Assembly: GCA_002403785.1 (NCBI GenBank)
Contig: DHIM01000012.1
Coordinates: 1-5,622, forward strand
DNA: 5,622 bases
DNA from: Clostridium sp. UBA4746
Lineage (GTDB): Bacteria > Bacillota > Clostridia > Clostridiales > Clostridiaceae
Reading direction: 5' to 3'
Under the pieces are notes generated by a model, which was not told the DNA's origin, did not search any database, and saw only the letters and a program-made list of their open reading frames with translations. Below are positions 1 through 5,622 of this stretch, in pieces; positions within the stretch are counted from its first letter, which is position 1; the number at the start of each line of letters is the position of its first letter. The translations under genes and the position numbers were made by a program.

Positions 1-46
1 TGTTTAATTTTCAAAGACCAATTCCATTTGTCATCATGTGACGACC
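1..46 (-). promoter_or_regulatory. Start of an rRNA operon leader with boxA-like antitermination site
   Basis: Read on the minus strand, bases 20 to 1 are TGGTCTTTGAAAATTAAACA. This resembles the boxA element (TGxTCTTTGAAAA...) of Bacillus and Clostridium rRNA leaders, where NusB/NusE binding lets polymerase read through the untranslated operon. Just upstream, bases 45 to 30 (GTCGTC-ACAT-GATGAC) can form a 6-bp stem with one G-T pair and a 4-base loop. The predicted transcription start is near base 46-47, set by the promoter at 53-81. No part of 16S rRNA is inside the window, so the operon itself is inferred from the leader, the promoter and the known gyrA-rrn gene order. Confidence 0.7.
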
Positions 47-52
47 TCTACT

Positions 53-81
53 ATTTTACTGTTTAACTTTAACATTGTCAA
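53..81 (-). promoter_or_regulatory. Strong sigma-A promoter, probably for a downstream rRNA operon
   Basis: On the minus strand a perfect -35 box TTGACA (81-76) is separated by exactly 17 bases from a -10 box TAAAAT (58-53), which differs from TATAAT at one position. The start would fall near base 46-47. An A/T-tract region lies directly upstream and a boxA-like leader directly downstream, which is the architecture of stable RNA promoters. It sits after the gyrA terminator, so it would drive a new transcription unit that leaves the window past base 1. Confidence 0.8.
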
Positions 82-125
82 TATAATTTTCTATTTATTT
101 AAATTATTATTTAAATTTTAAAAAA
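82..125 (-). promoter_or_regulatory. A/T-tract UP-like element upstream of the rRNA promoter
   Basis: This stretch is almost entirely A and T, with phased A- and T-tracts that include two copies of the self-complementary octamer ATTTAAAT. It abuts the -35 box. A/T tracts in this position commonly contact the RNA polymerase alpha C-terminal domains and raise rRNA promoter strength. The role is inferred from position and composition; the whole genome is AT-rich, so composition alone is weak evidence. Confidence 0.45.
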
Positions 126-315
126 CAATTAACTTTTAAATTAAACCTCTGTTGTTACTCATTCATAACGACAAGATGTATTGTATCAAATCTATTAGAT
201 ACTGTATTAACTATAACTCTATCTCTCCATAGATTATGATAATATTTCTTTACTTATCTTTATTTTCCTCTAATTTACTGCTTAAGATACACTAGGTTAG
301 TTATATTCTGTTGTA
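126..315. other. Intergenic stretch between gyrA terminator and rRNA promoter; no gene seen
   Basis: I see no convincing reading frame, tRNA or other structured RNA here. On the minus strand there is a purine-rich tract around 240-275. A weak possible second promoter has TTGATA at 189-184, a 16-base spacer and TATGAA at 167-162; it matches consensus too poorly to call. A short dyad, GTATC...GATAC (183-202), overlaps the TTGATA box. Tandem promoters are common ahead of rRNA operons, so a second start in this stretch would not be surprising. Confidence 0.4.
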
Positions 316-361
316 AATTAAAAAAAGTACTTATTTGAAGTTATTTCAAATAAGTACTTTT
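316..361 (-). terminator. Intrinsic terminator of gyrA
   Basis: On the minus strand a perfect 17-bp inverted repeat (arms 361-345 and 339-323, 5-base loop 344-340) is followed by a T-rich tail; seven consecutive T run from 326 to 320, the first four inside the stem. The hairpin begins 38 bases after the gyrA stop codon. The stem is AT-rich, as expected for this genome, but long and without mismatches. It separates gyrA from the rRNA promoter. The plus strand also has four T at the end of the stem but no gene arrives from that side. Confidence 0.9.
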
Positions 362-399
362 ATATTATAATCTTCTATTTTATAATTTATTTCATTAAA

Positions 400-2964
400 T
401 TATTTATCATTAGGCTCATCATCTGTTTCTGAATTATATTCCTCATTAACAGAAGTTTCTTTAGTATCTTCTTGAACAGAATCTACTTCATTCTGCAAAG
501 GTTTCACTTCTTCTTGATTAGAATCTTCGTCTGTAACAATTACATCACTACAATTTATTTTAGCTATAGCAACTATATTATCTCCTTCACCATTCTTCAT
601 CAAAGTTACTCCCATAGTATTCCTACTTGTAGTTGATATTCCAGCTACGCTTAATCTTATAACAATACCATTACTGTTTATAAGTATCATTTCGTCTCCA
701 TCTTTTACTATTCTAGCACCAACAAGTTTTCCTGTTTTATCTGATACCTTATAGGTTATTACTCCCTTACCACCTCTATGTTGAAGTGAATATTCAGAAA
801 CTAACGTTCTCTTTCCAAAACCATTTTCACTTATAACTAAAAGTTCTTCTTCAGGTGTAACAATGTTCATAGACACTACAATATCTTCTTCTCTTAAAGT
901 TAATGACTTAACTCCAGTTGCAGTTCTTCCCATAGGTCTTACATCTTTTTCACTAAATCTAATAGAATAACCATTTCTCGTAACAAACAGCATTTCGCTA
1001 TCTCCATTAGTTATTGCAGCTCCAATTAGTTCATCATCTTCTCTTAAATTTATTGCATTTAAACCATTTTTTCTTATAGATGAATATTTATCAAGTGATG
1101 TTTTCTTAATTAAACCATGTTTTGTTCCCATTACAAGATAATTATCCTCAGCAAACTCTTTAAGAGATATAACTGCTTGAATCTTTTCATCATTAGCTAA
1201 AGGTATAATGTTTATTAAGTTTGTTCCTTTAGCTGTTCTTCCACCTTCTGGAATCTCATATGCTTTCAATTTAAATGATTTTCCTTTGTTTGTGAAGAAT
1301 AAAATATTATTATGAGTGGTGGTTATAAAGATATGTTCTACAAAATCATCTTCTTTTGTAGTAACACCCTGTATACCTCTACCCCCTCTTCTTTGAGCAC
1401 TATAAGTATCAGCTGGAAGCCTCTTTATATATCCTGCATGAGTTAGAGTTATTACAATATCTTGCTCTTGAATCAAATCTTCCTCATCTAAGCTATATGG
1501 ATTTTTCTCTATTGATGATCTTCTAGTATCACCATATTTATTTCTAACCTCTATTAACTCATCCTTAATTATGTTTAATAATACTAATTCATCTGCTAAT
1601 ATTCCTTTTAAATAATTTACTGTTTTTATTAATTCATTATACTCGTCTTCGATTTTACCTCTTTCAAGACCTGTGAGTCTACCAAGTCTCATCTCAACAA
1701 TCGCGGTAGATTGTTTTTCAGATAAATCAAATGAATTCATTAAACTTTCTTTAGCTTCACTAATGGTTTTTGATGCTCTTATTAAACGAATTACTTCGTC
1801 AATGTGATCTAGAGCAATCTTAAGACCTTCTAAAATATGAGCTCTTGCTAGTGCTTTATCAAGATCAAATTGAGTTCTTCTTCTTATTATATCCTTTTGA
1901 TGTTCTAAATAATAAACTAGAACTTGTTTTAAATTTAAAGTTTGAGGTTCGTTATTTACAAGAGCTATCATTATTACTCCAAAAGTATCTTGCATCCTAG
2001 TATGTTTAAATAACCTATTTAATACGATATTAGGAGTTGCATCTCTTTTTAGTTCTATAACAATTCTCATACCTTCTCTATCTGATTCATCTCTTAAGTC
2101 CGATATTCCATCTATTTTCTTATCTTTTACTAAATCTGCAATACCTTCTATAAGTTTTGCTTTATTAACTTGATAAGGTAATTCCGTTACTATTATTGCA
2201 TTTCTACCTTTATTCTCTTCAATGTCTGTTTTAGCCCTTACGAGTATTCTTCCTCTACCTGTTTCATAAGCACTTTTTATTCCCGCTCTTCCTAGAATAA
2301 TTCCACCTGTAGGAAAATCTGGCCCTTTTATTTTTGTCATTAAATCACTTATAGTAACTTCTGAGTCTTCAATAACCATGAGCACTCCGTCTATAACTTC
2401 TATTAAATTATGTGGAGGTATATTGGTTGCCATGCCTACTGCAATTCCTGTTGATCCATTAACTAAAAGATTAGGGAATCTTGAAGGCAAAACTGATGGT
2501 TCTTTTTCTTCTCCATCAAAGTTAGGAATGAAATCTACTGTATCTTTATTAATATCGCGAAGCATCTGAGTTGTAATTTTACTCATCTTAGCTTCTGTAT
2601 ATCTCATTGCAGCTGCCCCATCACCATCTACAGAACCAAAATTTCCATGACCATCGACCAAAGTACATCTTTGGGAGAAGTCTTGAGCCATTCTAACTAA
2701 TGCACCATATACCGCAGTATCTCCATGTGGATGATACTTACCTAAAACATCTCCTACAATTCTTGCACACTTTCTATATCCTTTCTCTGGTGTTAAGCCC
2801 AGTTCATGCATAGAAAATAATATTCTTCTATGAACAGGTTTAAGACCATCACGTACATCTGGAAGAGCACGACTTACAATAACACTCATAGCGTAATCTA
2901 TATAAGATTTTTTCATTTCGTATCTTATATCAATAGGTAAAATTTTTCCAAGATTATTAATCAT
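400..2964 (-). CDS. gyrA: DNA gyrase subunit A
   Basis: This is the breakage-reunion subunit of gyrase, 854 residues; with GyrB it forms A2B2 and introduces negative supercoils. The N-terminal signature (YIDYAMSVIVSRALPDVRDG, 21-40) and the quinolone region (67-106) are followed by catalytic Arg121-Tyr122 in AAMRYTE, where Tyr122 makes the covalent DNA link. The winged-helix, tower and coiled-coil regions run to about 490. A six-bladed wrapping domain starts near 495 and holds an intact GyrA box QRRGGRG (524-530), which marks it as gyrase rather than ParC. The last 44 residues (811-854) form an acidic tail. The ATG is supported by AAAGAGGTG four bases upstream and by the usual family N-terminus. 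It follows gyrB after 190 bases, probably has its own promoter, and ends in a strong terminator. Residues 83, 87 and 106 are Thr, Gly and His, unlike Ser, Asp and Gln in E. coli. Confidence 0.99.
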   Translation of the reverse strand: MINNLGKILPIDIRYEMKKSYIDYAMSVIVSRALPDVRDGLKPVHRRILFSMHELGLTPEKGYRKCARIVGDVLGKYHPHGDTAVYGALVRMAQDFSQRCTLVDGHGNFGSVDGDGAAAMRYTEAKMSKITTQMLRDINKDTVDFIPNFDGEEKEPSVLPSRFPNLLVNGSTGIAVGMATNIPPHNLIEVIDGVLMVIEDSEVTISDLMTKIKGPDFPTGGIILGRAGIKSAYETGRGRILVRAKTDIEENKGRNAIIVTELPYQVNKAKLIEGIADLVKDKKIDGISDLRDESDREGMRIVIELKRDATPNIVLNRLFKHTRMQDTFGVIMIALVNNEPQTLNLKQVLVYYLEHQKDIIRRRTQFDLDKALARAHILEGLKIALDHIDEVIRLIRASKTISEAKESLMNSFDLSEKQSTAIVEMRLGRLTGLERGKIEDEYNELIKTVNYLKGILADELVLLNIIKDELIEVRNKYGDTRRSSIEKNPYSLDEEDLIQEQDIVITLTHAGYIKRLPADTYSAQRRGGRGIQGVTTKEDDFVEHIFITTTHNNILFFTNKGKSFKLKAYEIPEGGRTAKGTNLINIIPLANDEKIQAVISLKEFAEDNYLVMGTKHGLIKKTSLDKYSSIRKNGLNAINLREDDELIGAAITNGDSEMLFVTRNGYSIRFSEKDVRPMGRTATGVKSLTLREEDIVVSMNIVTPEEELLVISENGFGKRTLVSEYSLQHRGGKGVITYKVSDKTGKLVGARIVKDGDEMILINSNGIVIRLSVAGISTTSRNTMGVTLMKNGEGDNIVAIAKINCSDVIVTDEDSNQEEVKPLQNEVDSVQEDTKETSVNEEYNSETDDEPNDK

Positions 2965-3003
2965 GTTACACCTCTTTAAACAAAATATTTTAATGTCACT
3001 CTG

Positions 3004-3036
3004 AAAAAAATTCCACCATATTCCATGAATGACGGT
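3004..3036 (-). promoter_or_regulatory. Possible attenuator-like hairpin and T-run in gyrA leader
   Basis: Read on the minus strand, ACCGT (3036-3032) can pair with ATGGT (3019-3015), and ATTC with GAAT inside it around an ATG loop, leaving one bulged C. Four bases (GGAA) later come seven consecutive T (3010-3004). This looks like a weak terminator located 40 bases before the gyrA start. The bulge, a wobble pair and the 4-base gap before the T-run all argue for low efficiency, so it could be chance in AT-rich DNA. Confidence 0.25.
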
Positions 3037-3039
3037 AAC

Positions 3040-3083
3040 TACTTTAATTGATTAACCTCAATACTTTAATTGATTAACCTCAA
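3040..3083. repeat. Exact 22-bp tandem duplication upstream of gyrA
   Basis: Two identical 22-bp units lie head to tail at 3040-3061 and 3062-3083. Each contains the dyad TTAAT-TG-ATTAA (3044-3055 and 3066-3077). The shared core TTGATTAA appears a third time in the palindrome at 3090-3097, giving core starts at 3048, 3070 and 3090, about two helical turns apart. With the promoter proposed at 3083-3113, one unit would overlap the transcription start and the other would lie in the early transcribed region. It could be an operator array or simply a replication-slippage duplication. Confidence 0.85.
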
Positions 3084-3113
3084 TAATAGTTGATTAATCA
3101 AATTTAGTGCCAA
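3083..3113 (-). promoter_or_regulatory. Candidate gyrA promoter
   Basis: On the minus strand TTGGCA (3113-3108) and TATTAT (3088-3083) each match consensus at five of six positions. The spacer is 19 bases, longer than the optimum of 17, so activity would be modest or dependent on DNA twist; long spacers are a known feature of some supercoiling-sensitive promoters. The start would be near 3076, giving a leader of roughly 110 bases. Evidence is the boxes alone; gyrA could also be reached by read-through from gyrB. Confidence 0.45.
3090..3101. promoter_or_regulatory. Perfect 12-bp palindrome in gyrA promoter spacer, operator-like
   Basis: TTGATTAATCAA reads the same on both strands and falls inside the spacer between the candidate -35 and -10 boxes, a classic repressor position. 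It shares TTGATTAA with both 22-bp repeat units nearby. I do not recognise it as the site of a named regulator. Confidence 0.45.
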
Positions 3114-3128
3114 TCTACTAAATAAATG

Positions 3129-3148
3129 CATCTACTTTACAGTAGATG
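3129..3148 (-). other. Hairpin just downstream of gyrB
   Basis: A perfect 8-bp inverted repeat, CATCTACT-GTAA-AGTAGATG on the minus strand, starts six bases after the gyrB stop codon. The tail that follows (CATTTATTTAG) has only interrupted T, so it is at best a weak terminator; it could instead protect or partly uncouple the gyrB transcript. A further AGTAGAT copy (3119-3113) could pair alternatively with the first arm. Confidence 0.5.
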
Positions 3149-3154
3149 ATTAAA

Positions 3155-5059
3155 CTATATATCTAAGTTAAGCACACTTTTAGCATTTTCTTGTATAAAC
3201 TCACGACGAGGTTCTACTTTATCACCCATAAGGATAGTGAATATTTCATCTGCCGCCATTGCATCCTCTACATGGACCTGAAGCAGAATTCTCTCCTCAG
3301 GGTTCATTGTTGTATCCCAAAGCTGGTTTGGATTCATTTCCCCAAGACCTTTGTATCTTTGTATATCAGTGTTATTATCTTTTCCACCAAATTCCACAAG
3401 TGTCTCTTCAAGCTCTTTTTCGGTATATACATAATGCTCTTTTTTGCCTTTAGAAACCTTAAATAGTGGAGGTTGAGCTACATATACGTGTCCTCCTTCT
3501 ACTAATTCCTTCATGTATCTATAAAAAAATGTTAGTAATAAGGTCCTAATATGAGCTCCATCTACGTCTGCATCGGTCATAATAATAATACGATCGTACC
3601 TTATTTTTTTTACATCAAAATCCTTACCTATACCAGCGCCAAAAGCAGTTATCATAGCCCTAATTTCAAGCGAAGCTAGCATCTTATCAATTCTTTGTTT
3701 TTCAACATTCATTATTTTTCCTTTAAGCGGAAGGATAGCTTGGAATTTTCTATCTCTACCTTGTTTTGCTGAACCACCCGCTGAATCTCCCTCCACTAGA
3801 TATATCTCACATTCCATAGGATCTTTTGAGGCACAATCAGATAATTTTCCTGGAAGAGTAGTACTTTCTAGTATTGATTTACGTCTTGTAAATTCTCTTG
3901 CTTTTTTTGCGGCTTCTCTTGCCCTTGCTGCATTTAATCCTTTATCTATTATACTTTTACCAAGTTGAGGATCTTCTTCTAAAACATTACTGATTGCCTC
4001 ACCAACTATGCTATCAACTATACCCCTTACTTCACTATTTCCAAGTTTAGTCTTTGTTTGACCTTCAAATTGAGGATCAGTAAGTTTTATAGATATAACC
4101 GCTGTAAGACCTTCACGAACATCTTCTCCCGATAAATTTTTATCATTATCTTTTAAAAATCCAAATTTTTTAGCATAATCATTTACGACTCTTGTTAACG
4201 CCGTCTTGAAACCAACTAGATGTGTTCCACCTTCTACAGTATCTATATTATTAGCAAAAGAAAATATATTTTCTGTGTATGTATCGTTGTACTGAAGTGC
4301 TATTTCAACAACATAATCATCCTTACTTCCTTCCATGTATATGGTTTCGTGGATTGTTCCTTTATTTCTATTCAAATAATCTACAAAGGATTTTATTCCT
4401 CCTTCATACAAAAATTCTTGATTTTTATCTTCTCGCTCATCAGTAAGCGTTATTCTTAAACCTTTATTTAAAAAAGCTAATTCTCTTAATCTTTGACACA
4501 ATGTTTCATAATCAAAATTAATTTCTTCAAAAATTTCTGGGTCTGGAGTGAAGAAGACTTTTGTTCCATGCTCCTCTGTTGTTCCTATATTTACAAGTGT
4601 ACTGGTAGTTTTCCCTTTAGCAAAAGTTTGTTTCCATATTTTTCCATCTATTTTTACTTCGACTTCACAAATTTTAGATAAAGCATTAACTACAGACGAT
4701 CCAACACCATGAAGACCACCGGATACTTTATAGGCCCCACCACCAAATTTTCCACCTGCATGTAATACTGTCATTATAACTTCTACAGTAGGTATTTTCA
4801 TTTTATGATGTATTCCTACAGGCATACCACGACCATCATCTATAACAGTTATAGAGTTGTCTACGTGTATAAAAACGTTAATGTTTTTACAGAAACCTGC
4901 CAAAGCCTCATCTATACTATTATCTACTATTTCATACACTAAATGATGGAGTCCTCTTGTGCTAGTACTCCCTATATACATACCAGGTCTTTTTCTTACT
5001 GCTTCTAATCCTTCTAGTACTTGTATTTGGCTCTCGTCATAAACATTATTTATTTCCAT
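3155..5059 (-). CDS. gyrB: DNA gyrase subunit B
   Basis: This is the ATPase subunit of gyrase, 634 residues, the usual Firmicutes length without the long insert found in E. coli GyrB. The GHKL ATPase domain shows Glu43 (catalytic) and Asn47 (Mg2+ site) in YEIVDNSIDEA, Asp74 in DDGRGMP (74-80), and the ATP lid HAGGKF...GGLHGVG (100-120). The transducer domain carries Gln334 and Lys336 in QTKTK. The TOPRIM domain has EGDSAGG (Glu423) and the metal-binding DADVD (Asp496, 498, 500), and the tail has QRYKGLGEMN (567-576). All key residues are present, so it should be active. The ATG is fixed by AGGAGG six bases upstream. It lies 20 bases after remB and is likely co-transcribed with it. Position 137 is Ile where E. 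coli has Arg136, a coumarin-drug contact. Confidence 0.99.
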   Translation of the reverse strand: MEINNVYDESQIQVLEGLEAVRKRPGMYIGSTSTRGLHHLVYEIVDNSIDEALAGFCKNINVFIHVDNSITVIDDGRGMPVGIHHKMKIPTVEVIMTVLHAGGKFGGGAYKVSGGLHGVGSSVVNALSKICEVEVKIDGKIWKQTFAKGKTTSTLVNIGTTEEHGTKVFFTPDPEIFEEINFDYETLCQRLRELAFLNKGLRITLTDEREDKNQEFLYEGGIKSFVDYLNRNKGTIHETIYMEGSKDDYVVEIALQYNDTYTENIFSFANNIDTVEGGTHLVGFKTALTRVVNDYAKKFGFLKDNDKNLSGEDVREGLTAVISIKLTDPQFEGQTKTKLGNSEVRGIVDSIVGEAISNVLEEDPQLGKSIIDKGLNAARAREAAKKAREFTRRKSILESTTLPGKLSDCASKDPMECEIYLVEGDSAGGSAKQGRDRKFQAILPLKGKIMNVEKQRIDKMLASLEIRAMITAFGAGIGKDFDVKKIRYDRIIIMTDADVDGAHIRTLLLTFFYRYMKELVEGGHVYVAQPPLFKVSKGKKEHYVYTEKELEETLVEFGGKDNNTDIQRYKGLGEMNPNQLWDTTMNPEERILLQVHVEDAMAADEIFTILMGDKVEPRREFIQENAKSVLNLDI

Positions 5060-5079
5060 GTATATCCTCCTAATTCACT

Positions 5080-5343
5080 CTAAAGCTCATAATATACAGT
5101 TTCTGTTCTCTTGCATAAAGTTGAAGATGATATTGGTGATAAAAATATTTTACTTTTTTTATCTACCTCAGCTATTACAAAAGATTTAGCAATATTATTT
5201 GTTATTCGTTCTACAAAACCATCTTCTTCAGCCATTCTTAAAAATTGAATAGTGTCCGAACTATACATAGTAGTTTCTATATCAAATATACCTATAATAT
5301 CTTTTATAGGCACTACCACATTTTCTCCTAAATGTAAAAACAT
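5080..5343 (-). CDS. remB: RemB/YaaB-like DUF370 family protein (matrix-gene regulator family)
   Basis: This small protein of 87 residues (81 in B. subtilis RemB) has no signal peptide or membrane segment. Family marks are the start MFLHLGENVVV, IIGIFDIET (16-24) and the near-C-terminal SPISSSTLCKR (69-79), which closely parallels SPLSSSTLKKR of B. subtilis YaaB. In B. subtilis the paralogue RemA is a DNA-binding activator of biofilm matrix genes and RemB belongs to the same family; the role in clostridia is not established. A strong AAAGGAGG lies seven bases upstream of the ATG. It sits between recF and gyrB, its conserved position in Firmicutes, with gaps of 36 and 20 bases, so it is almost surely in their operon. 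The family assignment is firm; the regulatory role is by homology only. Confidence 0.9.
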   Translation of the reverse strand: MFLHLGENVVVPIKDIIGIFDIETTMYSSDTIQFLRMAEEDGFVERITNNIAKSFVIAEVDKKSKIFLSPISSSTLCKRTETVYYEL

Positions 5344-5379
5344 ATAATATCCTCCTTTATAATTTTTATTAATTTGAAC

Positions 5380-5622
5380 CTATGTAATTTCTTTTAATTC
5401 ACCTGACATAACTTCAAATATTTTACTTCCAGAATTTAAATATTTTCTTATATCATTAACACCAGTGCATGTAATTAATGTTTGAACATTTTTTATTGAA
5501 TTTAATATATATTCTTGCCTTTTTGTATCTAATTCAGACAGAACGTCATCAAGTAACAGTACTGGGTACTCTCCAGTTAGTTCTTTTATAATTTCTAGTG
5601 CTCCAAACTTAATGGTTAAAAC
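5380..5622 (-). CDS. recF: DNA replication and repair protein RecF, C-terminal part
   Basis: The reading frame enters from the window edge and encodes the last 80 residues of RecF (a full protein is about 360), ending with TAG at 5382-5380. RecF is an SMC-like ATPase that, with RecO and RecR, loads RecA at single-strand gaps. The visible part holds the Walker B and D-loop motif PVLLLDDVLSELD (residues 20-32 of the fragment), followed by TKRQEYIL and a TCTG stretch where B. subtilis has TTT. The Walker A motif and the start codon lie outside the window. It precedes remB by 36 bases, and the order recF-remB-gyrB supports the identification. I see no sign of truncation other than the window end. 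Confidence 0.95.
   Translation of the reverse strand, partial: VLTIKFGALEIIKELTGEYPVLLLDDVLSELDTKRQEYILNSIKNVQTLITCTGVNDIRKYLNSGSKIFEVMSGELKEIT

Noticed and set aside
162..189. Second upstream rRNA promoter (TTGATA, 16 bp, TATGAA)
   Set aside because: The -10 box matches at only four of six positions and the surrounding DNA is so AT-rich that such matches arise by chance; mentioned only in the intergenic entry.
2378..2569. Plus-strand open frame of 63 codons inside gyrA
   Set aside because: It is antisense to a highly conserved part of gyrA, has no recognisable protein features, and is explained by the codon usage of the real gene.
3191..3466. Overlapping plus-strand open frames (91 and 64 codons) inside gyrB
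   Set aside because: Both are antisense to the conserved GyrB C-terminal region, and their residue composition (rich in Phe, Ile, Tyr, Cys) is typical of shadow frames of AT-rich genes.
4220..4681. Plus-strand open frames of 79 and 62 codons inside gyrB
   Set aside because: They are antisense to the GyrB ATPase and transducer coding sequence. The apparent hydrophobic segments come from the complementary strand of Lys- and Asn-rich codons, not a membrane protein.
400..5059. Topoisomerase IV (parC/parE) instead of gyrase
   Set aside because: The A subunit has an intact GyrA box and full set of blade motifs, the gene order is recF-remB-gyrB-gyrA, and the B subunit matches GyrB throughout.
1..5622. 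Mobile element, CRISPR array, toxin-antitoxin, phage or novel defence system
   Set aside because: No transposase, integrase, regularly spaced repeats or unrecognised gene cluster is present; the only repeat is the two-copy 22-bp duplication, which lacks spacers.

Overview
The window is AT-rich Firmicutes chromosome. Its protein sequences and codon usage point to Clostridium, most likely sensu stricto (cluster I); the species cannot be named from the sequence alone. Every gene lies on the minus strand, so the window shows the replication-origin region in reverse. In transcription order the genes are recF (3' end only), remB/yaaB (DUF370 family), gyrB, gyrA, and then the promoter and leader of a ribosomal RNA operon that begins just beyond base 1. 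This matches the conserved dnaA-dnaN-recF-remB-gyrB-gyrA-rrn order known from Bacillus and Clostridium.

From right to left, 5380-5622 encodes the last 80 residues of RecF. A 36-base gap with a strong ribosome binding site leads to remB (5080-5343), and a 20-base gap leads to gyrB (3155-5059), so these three genes look like one transcription unit. The 190 bases between gyrB and gyrA are structured. They hold a hairpin just after gyrB, a candidate gyrA promoter, a perfect 12-bp palindrome inside that promoter's spacer, an exact tandem duplication of 22 bp carrying two more dyads, and a hairpin followed by a T-run in the presumed gyrA leader. gyrA (400-2964) ends in a strong intrinsic terminator at 316-361. 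The remaining 315 bases hold no gene. They carry an A/T-tract UP-like region, a near-consensus promoter (TTGACA, 17 bp, TAAAAT) and a boxA-like antitermination sequence at the window edge, all reading out of the window.

GyrA and GyrB together form DNA gyrase (A2B2), which adds negative supercoils using ATP; RecF acts in gap repair and fork recovery. The genes themselves are ordinary housekeeping genes. The points worth a second look are the helically phased dyad array upstream of gyrA, and natural residues at drug-contact positions in both gyrase subunits: GyrB Ile137 where Arg136 of E. coli sits, and GyrA Thr83, Gly87 and His106. I see no mobile element, CRISPR array, phage gene or novel multi-gene system.
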